Shown here: positions 37,645 to 46,874 of the stretch, piece after piece | Layout of the letters: the number at the start of each line of letters is the position of its first letter | How positions within the stretch are numbered: position 1 is the first letter of the stretch | The notes under the pieces: model-generated | Databases searched by the model: none | What the model saw: the letters and a program-made list of their open reading frames with translations, nothing else | Told to the model about the DNA's origin: nothing | Position numbers and translations under genes: made by a program | Source of the DNA: Pseudoalteromonas carrageenovora IAM 12662 | GTDB lineage: Bacteria; Pseudomonadota; Gammaproteobacteria; Enterobacterales; Alteromonadaceae | NCBI RefSeq assembly: GCF_900239935.1 | Contig: NZ_LT965928.1 | Coordinates: 1,301,407 to 1,365,406 of the forward strand | Direction of reading: 5' to 3' | DNA length: 64,000 nucleotides

Positions 37645-37670
37645 AAGGCGTACAGAGGTACGCCTTTTTT
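37645..37670 (+). terminator. Terminator after the leucine dehydrogenase-like gene
   Basis: AAGGCGTAC AGAG GTACGCCTTTTTT. Confidence 0.92.
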
Positions 37671-37710
37671 GTTTATACTTTAAGGTGTTAATTACACTCA
37701 CACGGATATT

Positions 37711-38370
37711 ATGACTTCTTCAACTCCTTTTATGCAGCCTTTTGATTTAGAAAGTTGGTCTCGCACGCAGCACTTTGAGCTTTTTAAAAACTTTGCTCAG
37801 CCTTACTTTAATGTTTGTGTGCGTATAGATGCACAGCAGCTTTATCAGTATTGTAAAACGCAGAGCTTATCTTTTTTTCAGGCTTATATATTTTGTACTT
37901 TAAAAGCATGCCATGCTTATGAGCCGGTAATGCTACGTATTTTAGAGCAAAAGCCTTGGTTGCTTAATCAAGTACGAGCAAGTGTGGTTGAGCTTGATAA
38001 AAATGATACATTTATTTTTAGTTATTTTAATAGTAAGAGCACATTTGCTGAGTTTGCAGTTCATGCCAGTGAAGTAAGTAAAAAAGCTAAATCTCAGCCG
38101 CTTTTTTCAGATGCGTTTGAGCAAACAGAAGGGCAAGCCGATTTAATTCACATCTCGGTTTTACCATGGTTAAACTTTAGCGCGTTTTCGCATGCGTTTA
38201 GTAATGGAGAGAGTTTAGGGATCCCTAAATTTGTGTTTGGTCAATTTGATAAAAGTACAGGAACCATGCCTCTATCTGTTGATGTACACCACTCGTTGAT
38301 GGATGGATTGCATGTCGCTAAATTTATCAACGTACTGCAAAGTGCCTTTGATGACTTTTGTAATAGCTGA
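37711..38370 (+). CDS. Chloramphenicol acetyltransferase-like acyltransferase
   Basis: A 219-residue protein with the trimeric CAT fold. The catalytic His motif HHSLMDGLHVAKF is complete near residue 189 (consensus HHxxxDG), and the N-terminal HFELFKNFAQPYFNV segment matches type A CAT. Classical CATs have the same size. Whether it acetylates chloramphenicol or a natural substrate is unknown: it sits in an ordinary chromosomal setting without mobile sequences and should not be called a resistance gene on this evidence. Confidence 0.85.
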   Translation: MTSSTPFMQPFDLESWSRTQHFELFKNFAQPYFNVCVRIDAQQLYQYCKTQSLSFFQAYIFCTLKACHAYEPVMLRILEQKPWLLNQVRASVVELDKNDTFIFSYFNSKSTFAEFAVHASEVSKKAKSQPLFSDAFEQTEGQADLIHISVLPWLNFSAFSHAFSNGESLGIPKFVFGQFDKSTGTMPLSVDVHHSLMDGLHVAKFINVLQSAFDDFCNS

Positions 38371-38397
38371 TTGGCAGGTAAGCTAAAGCTTATTATT

Positions 38398-38601
38398 AAA
38401 TAACCTGTACTCTGGATAATAAACCTATCTCTAGCTGCTACTTTAAGCGCTAACTGTGTTGAATTTACTTGCAATAGGCTAGCTATTGACGCGTAAATTC
38501 GCCTTGTTTTCATTAAAAATCTCTGGCTAGAGAAAATAAGCTTAAATATCATCATAATTCAATACGTTAGTAAATCTCTTAACCAGAATTCAGGTTAAAT
38601 A
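38398..38601. repeat. Possible MITE-like element (family 3), about 204 bp
   Basis: Ends in imperfect inverted repeats: left AATAACCTGTACTCTGG, right (on the minus strand) TTTAACCTGAATTCTGG. It fills most of the 336-base gap between the CAT-like and mtfA genes. A similar piece (TCTGGA...AATAAA...AGC.GCT) occurs near 46310 upstream of metR. Two divergent pieces are weak evidence, so confidence is moderate at best. Confidence 0.4.
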
Positions 38602-38706
38602 ATTTTAAAATAACGTGCGCTCTATATTAAATGTGAAGCCATATGCAGTTGAAAAACAACATCCCCGGACATATTTATATAACATAAATTAATTTAGGAC
38701 GTCCTT

Positions 38707-39531
38707 ATGATAAATGGACTGTTATTACTCATTTTAGTTGTGTTTGTTATTGTGTTTTGGCGATGGCCTTCAATACAAAACCGCTTATGGCAAAAAAAGT
38801 ATAAAACTCTCTCCTTAAATTCTCAGCAAAAAGATATCTTACTCCGCTGCATGCCTATTTATAAAAAAATGACTGACGCAGATAGAGAAAAGCTAGAGCA
38901 CCATATTGTCTGGTTTTTAAACGAGAAACGCTTTTTAGGGCGCGATGGTTTAAAGCTAACACCTGCCATGAAATTAATTGTAGCTGCCGACGCGTGTGTA
39001 CTTGTGCTAAATAAGCCATGGCCGCTTTATAAAAACGTGAAGGAGATATTACTATACCCAAGCGCTTACTATGCGCCGCAATCAACCCGCGATAGGGCAG
39101 GGCTTGTTAGTTATCATAACGCTGTACGTTTGGGTGAGTCGTGGCCTGGCGGCACCTTAGTGCTTAGTTGGCACGATGTGCTGGAGGGAAACAGATTACC
39201 TAGCGATGGCCATAACTTGGTATTTCATGAATTTGCTCATCAGCTTGATCAAGAAACAGGTAAAACATCGGGTACGCCACTTTTAAAAAGCGCTGCACAA
39301 TACACAGAATGGGGGCGTGTATTTAGCCGTGCATTTACTCAGTTAAAAACACATGTGGCGTATAGTATGAGCCATGTTATACATAGTTATGGTGCAACTA
39401 ATGAGGCTGAATTTTTTGCTGTGATCACAGAAACATTCTTAGAAAAACCAGCTGAACTTAGACATCACGATCCTGAAATTTATCGTCTGCTGGTTGATTA
39501 CTATCAATTTGATCCTATTGTTTGGCATTAA
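38707..39531 (+). CDS. mtfA: M90-family zinc metallopeptidase MtfA
   Basis: A 274-residue protein with an N-terminal hydrophobic anchor (residues 3-18) and the zincin motif FHEFAHQLDQETG near residue 178, plus NEAEFFAVITETFLE near 236 supplying the third ligand. In Escherichia coli MtfA binds the Mlc repressor and so tunes glucose PTS expression. The membrane anchor is notable, since the E. coli protein is soluble. It is a single gene. Confidence 0.9.
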   Translation: MINGLLLLILVVFVIVFWRWPSIQNRLWQKKYKTLSLNSQQKDILLRCMPIYKKMTDADREKLEHHIVWFLNEKRFLGRDGLKLTPAMKLIVAADACVLVLNKPWPLYKNVKEILLYPSAYYAPQSTRDRAGLVSYHNAVRLGESWPGGTLVLSWHDVLEGNRLPSDGHNLVFHEFAHQLDQETGKTSGTPLLKSAAQYTEWGRVFSRAFTQLKTHVAYSMSHVIHSYGATNEAEFFAVITETFLEKPAELRHHDPEIYRLLVDYYQFDPIVWH

Positions 39532-39636
39532 ACCTACATAAACTGCGTTTTATCATATAACGCTGGCAAGTTAGGCTTGTTTTTGTTGCAATCATGTAAA
39601 ATAGATTTAACTGCAACAATAACAAGCGAGAAACGC

Positions 39637-42600
39637 ATGAAAAAAATGCTTCATACAGTATTGGCACTTTCAGTGTCATTGGCTCTAGGGCATGTAAATG
39701 CTGCCGAAAAAGATGAACAAAAATGGCAAGTAGACTCTCCTAAAGGCCAGTTTGTTGACGCTGCAATTAGCGTTGAACAAGGCACATGGATGAATATTGA
39801 TGTAAGCCCTGATGGAAAAACAGTTGTGTTTGACCTGCTCGGTGATATTTATACAATGCCAATGAGTGGCGGTACAGCTACAAAACTTACCTCAGATATT
39901 GCATGGCAGATGCAGCCTCGCTTTAGTCCAAATGGAAAACACATTGCTTTTACCTCAGATCAGGGGGGTGGCGATAATATTTGGATAATGGATTTAAATG
40001 GCGAAAACCAACACGCGGTTACTGATGAAACCTTTAGGCTTTTAAACAGCCCCGCATGGAGCCCTGATGGCGATTACCTAGTTGCACGTAAGCACTTTAC
40101 TGCAAGCCGCTCGTTGGGAGCTGGTGAAGTGTGGCTTTATCATAAGGCGGGTGGTAAAGGTGTTCAGCTTACTAAGCGCGAGAACGATCAAAAAGATTTA
40201 GGTGAGCCAATGTTCTCCCCAGATGGACGTTATGTTTACTTCTCACATGATGCAACGCCAGGTAAAACTTTTCATTATTCAAAAGATTCAGTAGCCGGTA
40301 TTTATAAAATTAAACGCTACGACCGTGAAACGGGCGAGATAGAAACTGTTATTGACACTATGGGGGGAGCGATAAGGCCCACACCGTCGCCCGATGGCAA
40401 AAAGTTAGCGTACATTAAGCGCGATGACTTTCAAACCAGCCTTTATTTATACGATTTAAGCAGCGGCGAGCACACTAAGCTTTACGATAAACTTGAGCGT
40501 GACATGCAAGAAACGTGGGCAATTCATGGTGTTTATCCAACCATTGCATGGACGCCAGATAATGAAGAGCTGGTATTTTGGGCTGGTGGTACTATTCACA
40601 AGCTAGATGTTGCAGACAAATCTGTTAAAACCATACCTTTTAAAGTGCAAACAAGTAAAAAAATTCAAAAAGCAGTGCGATTTACACAAAATTTAGACAC
40701 CGACGAGTTTGATGTAAAAATGCTGCGAAATGTACAGGTAAGCCCAGATGGCGCAACGGCTATTTTTGAAGCACTTGGTTATATTTATAAACGTGATTTA
40801 GAGTCGGGTAAGATTAAACGTTTAACTAAACAAACTGAGCATTATGAGTTATTCCCGCAATACTCTCGTGATGGTAAAAAAATCGTATACACCACTTGGA
40901 ACGATAACAAGCAAGGCACGGTACGTGTTGTATCGTCGCGCAGCGGACGTGGCGATACCATTACCACAGAGCCTGGCAAGTATGTAGAGCCAACATTTAG
41001 CCCAAATGGTAAAACGGTTGTGTACCGAAAAGCCACAGGTGGCAGCATATTAAACCCTAAGTGGTCTTTAAACCCAGGCATTTATAGCGTAAGCGTTAAA
41101 GGTGGTAAAAGTGAGCTGATTTCTAAAAGCGGGTATCAACCACAGTTTGGTGATGAAAGTGATCGCGTTTTTATTATGAGCCCATGGCCAAAACCAACGC
41201 TTAGCGTAGTAGATCTTAAAAGTAAAAAAATACGTAAGCTTTATGAGTCTGAGCATGCAACTGAATTTAGAGTTTCACCAGATGGTCAATATTTAGCGTT
41301 TGCTGAGCGGTTTAAAGTGTTTGTAACACCTTTTGTAGAAAGTGGCTCAACAATTAATATAAGCCCTAAGGATAGCCAGTTCCCTATAGAGCAATTGTCT
41401 GCTCGTGCGGGTGAAAACATTAGCTGGAATACTAAAAGCAATACGCTTTATTGGACTTTAGGCCCAGAGCTTTACCATGCAAGTTTAGAGGGAATGTTTG
41501 CAATTAATAAAGCCGATGATGCTGACTTTAAAGTAAAAAGTGGCGATAACATCGGTTTTAGTAAAAAAATGGCTAAGCCTAAAGGCATGATTGCGTTAAA
41601 AGGCGCAAAAATTATTACCATGGATGGCGAAAAGGTCATTGAAAATGGTGTGATAATTACAGATGGCAAGCACATCAAATCAATTGGTACAGCTAATGAA
41701 GTAACCATACCAAAAGATGCAAAAGTAATTGATGTAACAGGTAAAACGATTATGCCTGGTATTGTTGATGCACATGCACATGGCTCTCAAGCAAGTGATG
41801 AAATAATTCCACAGCAAAATTGGAAAAACTTTGCAGGTTTAGCGCTGGGTGTCACTACAATTCATGACCCATCAAATGATACAACAGAAATATTTACTGC
41901 CAGTGAAATGCAAAAGGCAGGGATGATTGTTGGCCCGCGTATTTTCTCTACAGGGACCATTTTATATGGCGCAAATATGCCGGGTTATACGTCACACATA
42001 GATTCGTTAGAGGATGCTAAATTTCATTTAGAGCGACTTAAAAAAGTGGGGGCGTTTAGTGTTAAATCGTATAACCAACCACGGCGTGAGCAGCGCCAGC
42101 AAGTAATTGAAGCCGGGCGTGAACTGGAAATGATGGTAGTGCCAGAAGGTGGCTCATTATTGCAACATAACTTAAGTATGGTGGTTGATGGCCACACAGG
42201 TATTGAACATTCTATTCCTGTTGAACATATTTACGATGATATAAAGCAGTTATGGTCACAAAGTGATGTAGGCTATACACCTACATTAGTTGTTGCTTAC
42301 GGTGGTATATGGGGTGAAAACTATTGGTATGATAAAACGGATGTGTGGAACCACCCACGTTTAAGTAAATTTGTGCCTAAAAATCAATTATTACCGCGCT
42401 CTATGCGCCGCGTAAAAGCGCCTGATCATCACTATAATCACTTTAATAATGCACGTGTGGCAAAAGAGCTGCAAGACTTGGGCGTACTGGTTAATTTAGG
42501 TGCCCATGGGCAGCGTGAAGGGCTTGGAGCACATTGGGAAATGTGGATGTTCGCTCAAGGCGGAATGAGCTCACTGGAGGCTATTAGAGCATCAACGCTC

Positions 42601-42810
42601 GACCCAGCCAAATATTTAGGGCTTGATAAAAACGTAGGCTCGCTTGAAGTAGGTAAACTTGCCGATTTAATGGTAATAGATGGCAATCCACTTAAAAATA
42701 TTCGAGATTCGGATAAAGTTGATTACACCATGATCAATGGTCGTTTATTTGATGCAAGTACAATGAATGAAGTGGGTAAAAAGGCACGCGAACCGCTTTA
42801 TTTTGAATAG
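39637..42810 (+). CDS. Exported PD40 beta-propeller / amidohydrolase fusion protein
   Basis: A large two-domain exported protein, 1057 residues from the ATG at 39637. A TTG 60 bases earlier is open, but only the ATG gives a clean signal peptide ending HVNAAEK. Residues about 25-630 hold repeated TolB/PD40-type blades ('SPDGK..VF', 'SPNGKHIAFTSD', 'SPDGDYLVARK'), a propeller. Residues about 640-1050 form an amidohydrolase with metal motif VDAHAHG near 711, HTGIEHSIPVEH near 855 and LDPAKYLG near 990. Such proteins are common in marine bacteria, with predicted peptidase or imidase-like roles; the substrate is unknown. Confidence 0.88.
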   Translation: MKKMLHTVLALSVSLALGHVNAAEKDEQKWQVDSPKGQFVDAAISVEQGTWMNIDVSPDGKTVVFDLLGDIYTMPMSGGTATKLTSDIAWQMQPRFSPNGKHIAFTSDQGGGDNIWIMDLNGENQHAVTDETFRLLNSPAWSPDGDYLVARKHFTASRSLGAGEVWLYHKAGGKGVQLTKRENDQKDLGEPMFSPDGRYVYFSHDATPGKTFHYSKDSVAGIYKIKRYDRETGEIETVIDTMGGAIRPTPSPDGKKLAYIKRDDFQTSLYLYDLSSGEHTKLYDKLERDMQETWAIHGVYPTIAWTPDNEELVFWAGGTIHKLDVADKSVKTIPFKVQTSKKIQKAVRFTQNLDTDEFDVKMLRNVQVSPDGATAIFEALGYIYKRDLESGKIKRLTKQTEHYELFPQYSRDGKKIVYTTWNDNKQGTVRVVSSRSGRGDTITTEPGKYVEPTFSPNGKTVVYRKATGGSILNPKWSLNPGIYSVSVKGGKSELISKSGYQPQFGDESDRVFIMSPWPKPTLSVVDLKSKKIRKLYESEHATEFRVSPDGQYLAFAERFKVFVTPFVESGSTINISPKDSQFPIEQLSARAGENISWNTKSNTLYWTLGPELYHASLEGMFAINKADDADFKVKSGDNIGFSKKMAKPKGMIALKGAKIITMDGEKVIENGVIITDGKHIKSIGTANEVTIPKDAKVIDVTGKTIMPGIVDAHAHGSQASDEIIPQQNWKNFAGLALGVTTIHDPSNDTTEIFTASEMQKAGMIVGPRIFSTGTILYGANMPGYTSHIDSLEDAKFHLERLKKVGAFSVKSYNQPRREQRQQVIEAGRELEMMVVPEGGSLLQHNLSMVVDGHTGIEHSIPVEHIYDDIKQLWSQSDVGYTPTLVVAYGGIWGENYWYDKTDVWNHPRLSKFVPKNQLLPRSMRRVKAPDHHYNHFNNARVAKELQDLGVLVNLGAHGQREGLGAHWEMWMFAQGGMSSLEAIRASTLDPAKYLGLDKNVGSLEVGKLADLMVIDGNPLKNIRDSDKVDYTMINGRLFDASTMNEVGKKAREPLYFE

Positions 42811-42836
42811 CTTTAATTATTATTTTTAATTTTTAT

Positions 42837-42860
42837 AAAGCGGCTAATAGCCGCTTTTTT
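42837..42860 (+). terminator. Terminator after the amidohydrolase gene
   Basis: AAAGCGGCT AAT AGCCGCTTT followed by TTT. Confidence 0.9.
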
Positions 42861-42943
42861 AGCCCTGTATTATTAGCAAAGAATTTAGCATGCTAATAAT
42901 CGCTTTTATTGGTGTTGTATTTGCTGCTCATTTGCATTTTTGG

Positions 42944-43029
42944 CGTGTTCTGAATGAGAATTTTTTAACGCAGGTAGCGACACGTTTAGCCCCGCAAAAT
43001 AACTAAGTATTATTGCGGATGAGTATTAC
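42944..43029 (-). repeat. Partial copy of MITE-like repeat family 2
   Basis: Read on the minus strand, about 86 bases closely match the left half of the copy at 51926: AATAATACT, ATTTTGCGGGGCTAAACG, GTTAAAAAATTCTCATT. The other half is missing, so this is a truncated remnant. Confidence 0.75.
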
Positions 43030-43055
43030 ATGCTCAATTAATAAATAGCAGACAC

Positions 43056-43080
43056 AAAAAAACCGCTTAACGCGGTTTCT
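43056..43080 (-). terminator. Terminator of the leftward gene at 43100
   Basis: On the minus strand AAACCGCG TTAA GCGGTTT is followed by a T-run (the A-run at 43056-43062). Confidence 0.85.
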
Positions 43081-43099
43081 TTAAAATCACAAATGTTGT

Positions 43100-43468
43100 T
43101 TAAACAACACCGCGCGGTAAGCGACAGTCATGATCTTTGCGAGCTAAAATTATAATCCAAAGCTCTTCAGCTGTGTAACCTTCTTCATTTTCGGTAATAA
43201 CAGAGAACGGTGCTTTTTTCTGTGCTTTAACAGGCGCAGCAGTTTTCGTTTTAGTTTTTTTAGCCGGCGCTTTTTCTGCAGCTTTAGGTGTAGTTTTACC
43301 AGAGCTTAATTCTTCAGTCAGCTCAGCTACGTCAGCTAGGCGTAAATTTTTTCCGCCATCAATGCTGTACCAGCCTGGTTTAGTTGTAATTTCAGGTTTT
43401 TTACCATTAGCAGCTTCATATGCAGCTTCAAAGGCAGATAACACTTCTGTTTTGTCTAGTTTGCTCAT
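43100..43468 (-). CDS. Small Lys/Ala-rich conserved protein of unknown function
   Basis: A 122-residue protein of three parts: an N-terminal conserved block (LSAFEAAYEAANGKK, then WYSIDGGKNLRLADV), a low-complexity basic linker rich in Lys, Ala, Pro and Thr (residues about 57-88), and a C-terminal block (GYTAEELWIIILARKDHDCRLPRG). The basic linker is like those of nucleic-acid-associated proteins, but this is only a resemblance. I do not recognise the family. Single leftward gene with its own terminator. Confidence 0.75.
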   Translation of the reverse strand: MSKLDKTEVLSAFEAAYEAANGKKPEITTKPGWYSIDGGKNLRLADVAELTEELSSGKTTPKAAEKAPAKKTKTKTAAPVKAQKKAPFSVITENEEGYTAEELWIIILARKDHDCRLPRGVV

Positions 43469-43618
43469 CAGAGACCCTATACGTTGTGAACACAGATAAA
43501 GAAGTCGTATTTATACCTATTTTAAAACTGTTTTTCAATTTTTTGCGATTTTCCTTCCATTTTTCACCTATAAACGCCAAAATTTGCACAAAATTCAGTG
43601 TTAAGTAAGGTAACGTGT

Positions 43619-44371
43619 ATGCAACGTAGAGAATTTAACCAACTTCTAAATGACATTTTAAAACCGCATTTAATTAAAGATTTTTGCCCGAATGGATTAC
43701 AAGTTGAAGGTAAAAATGAAATTAAAACCATAATTACAGGTGTAACAGCAAGCCAAGCACTTATTGATGCAGCTATAGAAAAAAATGCAGATGCTATTTT
43801 GGTTCACCATGGTTTTTTTTGGAAAGGGGAATCTCAACCGATCACAGGTATGAAAAAGCGCCGTATAAGCGCACTACTTGCAAATGATATAAATTTATTT
43901 GGTTATCATTTACCACTGGATATTCACCCGTCTATTGGTAATAACGCGCAGCTAGCTAATTTACTTGGTATTGAGATAGAAACTGGGCTTGAGCCAACTA
44001 CCAATAGTGTAGCAATGAAAGGACGTTTAAAAACTCCGCTCACAGGTAGTGAGTTTGCCAATAAAATTGCCAGCGTTTTGCACCGAGAGCCATTGTGCAG
44101 TATTGTTCGCGATGAAAAAATACAAACCATTGCATTGTGTACAGGTGGTGGGCAAGGCTATATAGATTTAGCAGCAGAGCAGGGAATTGATGCCTATTTA
44201 ACAGGTGAAGCGTCTGAGCAAACTATTCACAGTTCGCGTGAGCAAAATATAGATTTTTTTGCTGCGGGGCATCATGCCACTGAGCGCTATGGAGTAAAAG
44301 CATTGGGTGAGCTACTAGCTAAAGATTATGGTTTTGAGGTTACCTTTATAGATATAGATAACCCGGTATAA
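43619..44371 (+). CDS. Nif3-like dinuclear metal centre protein (YbgI family)
   Basis: A 250-residue protein very like Escherichia coli YbgI (247). Metal-site motifs are VHHGFFWKGE near residue 64, the LPLDIHP turn near 100 and AGHHATERYG near 218; CPNGLQVEG near 25 and CTGGGQ near 175 complete the family pattern. The role is debated; a GTP cyclohydrolase I type 2-like fold is often noted. The frame is open to a GTG at 43598, but the ATG at 43619 with AAGG 9 bases before it is preferred. Confidence 0.93.
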   Translation: MQRREFNQLLNDILKPHLIKDFCPNGLQVEGKNEIKTIITGVTASQALIDAAIEKNADAILVHHGFFWKGESQPITGMKKRRISALLANDINLFGYHLPLDIHPSIGNNAQLANLLGIEIETGLEPTTNSVAMKGRLKTPLTGSEFANKIASVLHREPLCSIVRDEKIQTIALCTGGGQGYIDLAAEQGIDAYLTGEASEQTIHSSREQNIDFFAAGHHATERYGVKALGELLAKDYGFEVTFIDIDNPV

Positions 44372-44390
44372 CTAAAATACTTATTAGATA

Positions 44391-45155
44391 CTAAAGCGCT
44401 TCTGGATTTATCCAGCGGCGCAAATTAACCCACGCTTTTCCCAGCACTTCATGTGCATACTGTGTAACCACCCTTAAAGCCTCTGCATTTGGAATAAACT
44501 GCTTATATAAAGGAAGGGCTGCAAAATTATGGTAATCAGTCGCAGCTGTTATTACATCTATTCCTTGGGCGTTAAATAAATTTTTTGCACGGGGCATATG
44601 AAGTACAGAAGTAACCAAAGCAACGTTAAAATCAACCAGTTTGGGGGCTAACATTTTTGCCTCAGCAGCAGTATCCATAGCGTGTGGGTTTTGACTAATA
44701 CGGTTTTTATTCACTCCTAAACTAATGGCTGTTTTATACATTAAGGCGCTATTAGTGACATTTTCGTAACCACCACCAGATACAATAAGTTGAGCATTAG
44801 GGTATTGCTTTGCAAGCTTTACACCTTCTACTAAACGGCTAAGTGCACAGTTACCAAGCTGGTTGTTGGCACTGAGCCCGGTATTTGGGTTTATGTCGCA
44901 GCCAAGTACAACAATCTTATCTATTTTAGGGTGTTTTAAAGTATTAAACGCAAGTGAGGTTGGCTCATTACTTTTAATAATTTGATGTGCGAAAAATGGC
45001 GTACTAAGAGAAAGTAAAACGAATAAGCTTAAACTCGAAAGAACAAGTGCTGATTTACGCCCTCTAAATGCAAGCAACAGCATTATAAAAGCAAACAGAG
45101 AAAATAAAGGGAGTGGCATGAGTAAGCCACCTAAAATCTTTTTTAATTCAAACAT
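44391..45155 (-). CDS. elyC: ElyC/YdcF-family (DUF218) inner-membrane protein
   Basis: A 254-residue protein with two N-terminal transmembrane helices (residues about 8-28 and 35-55) and a periplasmic DUF218 domain: KIDKIVVLGCD near 80, RLVEGVKLAKQYPNAQLIVSGG near 108 (core: L..G..L....P...L..SGG), and VTSVLHMPRA near 183. Escherichia coli ElyC affects envelope biogenesis and lipid-carrier metabolism. An ATG at 45167 is also open, but the one at 45155 (MFELKKILGG) aligns with the E. coli start. It is convergent with the Nif3-like gene. Confidence 0.85.
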   Translation of the reverse strand: MFELKKILGGLLMPLPLFSLFAFIMLLLAFRGRKSALVLSSLSLFVLLSLSTPFFAHQIIKSNEPTSLAFNTLKHPKIDKIVVLGCDINPNTGLSANNQLGNCALSRLVEGVKLAKQYPNAQLIVSGGGYENVTNSALMYKTAISLGVNKNRISQNPHAMDTAAEAKMLAPKLVDFNVALVTSVLHMPRAKNLFNAQGIDVITAATDYHNFAALPLYKQFIPNAEALRVVTQYAHEVLGKAWVNLRRWINPEAL

Positions 45156-45207
45156 AATAAGTAACATAAATTATAATAGTGCTTTATGTTACTTATTAGC
45201 GTGTAAT

Positions 45208-46095
45208 TTATCGACCGTTATTTAGTTTACACGTATTTAAAAAGTGGCGATAAACGGGGTTATCTTTCATATCTTTTTTCATTGCTAAATACATTGGGCG
45301 TGTTAAGCCAAGTGCACCAAGCGGAATTGATTTAATTAACCCTTGGCTTTCGTAAGGAGTAACGAGCCAATCAGGTAATGCCGCTACACCCATTCCAGCA
45401 CTTACTAATTGAAATATAAGCAGCCCTTGGTCAACATTTTTTAGTGTGCCGTCAAAGCGTGCATTTTGAATGAAATGTTTAAAAATATCTTGGCGTTCAC
45501 GTGGAATAGGGTACGAAATAATAGTTTCGTTTTTTAGATCAAGTGCGGTTACATATGCTTTTTTAGCAAGTTCGTGATCTGGTGCCACAATAAGCTTTAA
45601 TTTAAAATCAAATAAATGTGCGTACTCTAGTTTGTCTGGTTCACGGATATCTGAGGTTAATACTAAATCTAGCTCATCACTTAATAAATCAGGAATAGCG
45701 TCGTAACTAAAGCCACGTTCGTAGTCTATTTTTATATCTGGCCAAAAATTATTAAACTCTTTAATCGTAGGCAGTAACCAATGAAAACACGCATGGCATT
45801 CTACGCTCAAACGCAGTTGTGAAATAGGTTGGTTAAGGCTTTCTTTTAATCTGCATTTTGTTGCTTCTACCTTTGGTAACACCTCGTTTGCGAGTTCCAG
45901 TAACAACATTCCCTGTGGCGTAAAGCGAACAGGTTGAGTTTTACGTTCAAATAACTGGCAATCTAATTTGTTTTCTAAGTCTTTTATTTGATGAGACAAC
46001 GCCGATTGTGTCAAAAACAGCTCGCGTGCTGTATTAACCAAAGATCCAGTGTCTTTTAAGGTGGCAATGGTTTTTAAATGTTTAATGTCTATCAT
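45208..46095 (-). CDS. metR: LysR-family methionine regulator MetR
   Basis: A 295-residue LysR regulator. The N-terminus MIDIKHLKTIATLKDTGSL, the HTH segment LTQSALSHQIKDLE and the effector-domain segment LSVECHACFHWLLP near residue 95 closely follow Escherichia coli MetR, which uses homocysteine as co-inducer. In enterobacteria metR is divergent from metE; here the upstream region is long and repeat-filled and no metE is nearby. MetJ-like boxes lie 66 bases before the start. Confidence 0.93.
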   Translation of the reverse strand: MIDIKHLKTIATLKDTGSLVNTARELFLTQSALSHQIKDLENKLDCQLFERKTQPVRFTPQGMLLLELANEVLPKVEATKCRLKESLNQPISQLRLSVECHACFHWLLPTIKEFNNFWPDIKIDYERGFSYDAIPDLLSDELDLVLTSDIREPDKLEYAHLFDFKLKLIVAPDHELAKKAYVTALDLKNETIISYPIPRERQDIFKHFIQNARFDGTLKNVDQGLLIFQLVSAGMGVAALPDWLVTPYESQGLIKSIPLGALGLTRPMYLAMKKDMKDNPVYRHFLNTCKLNNGR

Positions 46096-46160
46096 CTTTA
46101 AAAATTCTCATGGTGAAAGTGAGTTCGGCTTAGATTAATTACATACTACGCTTTTCTAAA

Positions 46161-46184
46161 AAACGTTTCAACGTCTAGATGGCT
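46161..46184. promoter_or_regulatory. Candidate MetJ operator upstream of metR
   Basis: Three tandem 8-mers in perfect register, AAACGTTT CAACGTCT AGATGGCT, each match the MetJ box AGACGTCT at 6 of 8 positions. MetJ binds two or more adjacent boxes, and repression of metR by MetJ is known in enterobacteria. Confidence 0.5.
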
Positions 46185-46466
46185 AAAGCAAGGTTATTTA
46201 TTCTGGTTTTCCTTCTTAATATTAAATTACTTAATGAAGATGTTCATTTTAGGGCTTGTTTGATGAGTTAACTATGAGCTTAGCTCATGTTTAGTTTAAA
46301 TCTACATAATTAATCTGGACTATAAATAATAAATCTATATCAAGCAGCTAAATTACATACTTATTAAGAACTGGCGGGGCTAAATGGATTGTTTTTTCAA
46401 TGCGAAAGTGAATATTTAAACCCTAGTTTGGGTAGTGAATACAATAATTTGTTTAGTAAAATACCT
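46185..46466. other. Intergenic sequence between metR operator and repeat family 1
   Basis: About 280 bases with no plausible gene. The part around 46300-46370 resembles the left part of the family 3 repeat at 38398. Confidence 0.35.
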
Positions 46467-46763
46467 AGGGCGTGTTGATCTTTGCGGATTGAAATTTGTT
46501 CAATCTAGGGGCGATTTAATCGCGGCACGAGGTTTGTAACCTAGTGGGCTCGGTAACTGCTCCTGCGTTACCCTACTGGCTTACATCCATGTAGGCAACA
46601 AAGAGTTTATCGCCCCTAGGCAAAACCCGAAGGGCAGCGCATGTTTGGCATTTATGCTGCGTTATCGCCTATTTATGGGGAGTAACCACCCTTCATAGGC
46701 TCTGCTTTGCCTAAAAACCAAACATACTGCTGCAAACTAAACCATTAAAGAACAACACGCCCT
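46467..46763. mobile_element. MITE-like element family 1, copy A (297 bp)
   Basis: Terminal inverted repeats start AGGGCGTGTTGATCTTTG on the left; the right end reads AAAGAACAACACGCCCT, one mismatch in 17. Internally there are further nested palindromes (GATTGAA/TTCAATC; CTAGGGGCGAT near 46503 pairing with ATCGCCCCTAG near 46608), so single strands would fold into one large structure. No protein is encoded. A copy about 90% alike over its ends lies at 52262-52574. Flanking TA on both sides may be a target duplication. Confidence 0.85.
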
Positions 46764-46874
46764 AACCAAATTAGAGGGATATTTTAAAGAATGAATAAAC
46801 AAAGGTATCTAAAATGCAAACGCTGATAGGCGCATAAGGCACTCTGCATTGCAATTACCTAATGCTTCATTTAA

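Noticed and set aside
37711..38370. Acquired chloramphenicol resistance gene
   Set aside because: The CAT motif is real, but the gene lies in ordinary chromosomal context with its own terminator upstream and no mobile element; substrate unknown.
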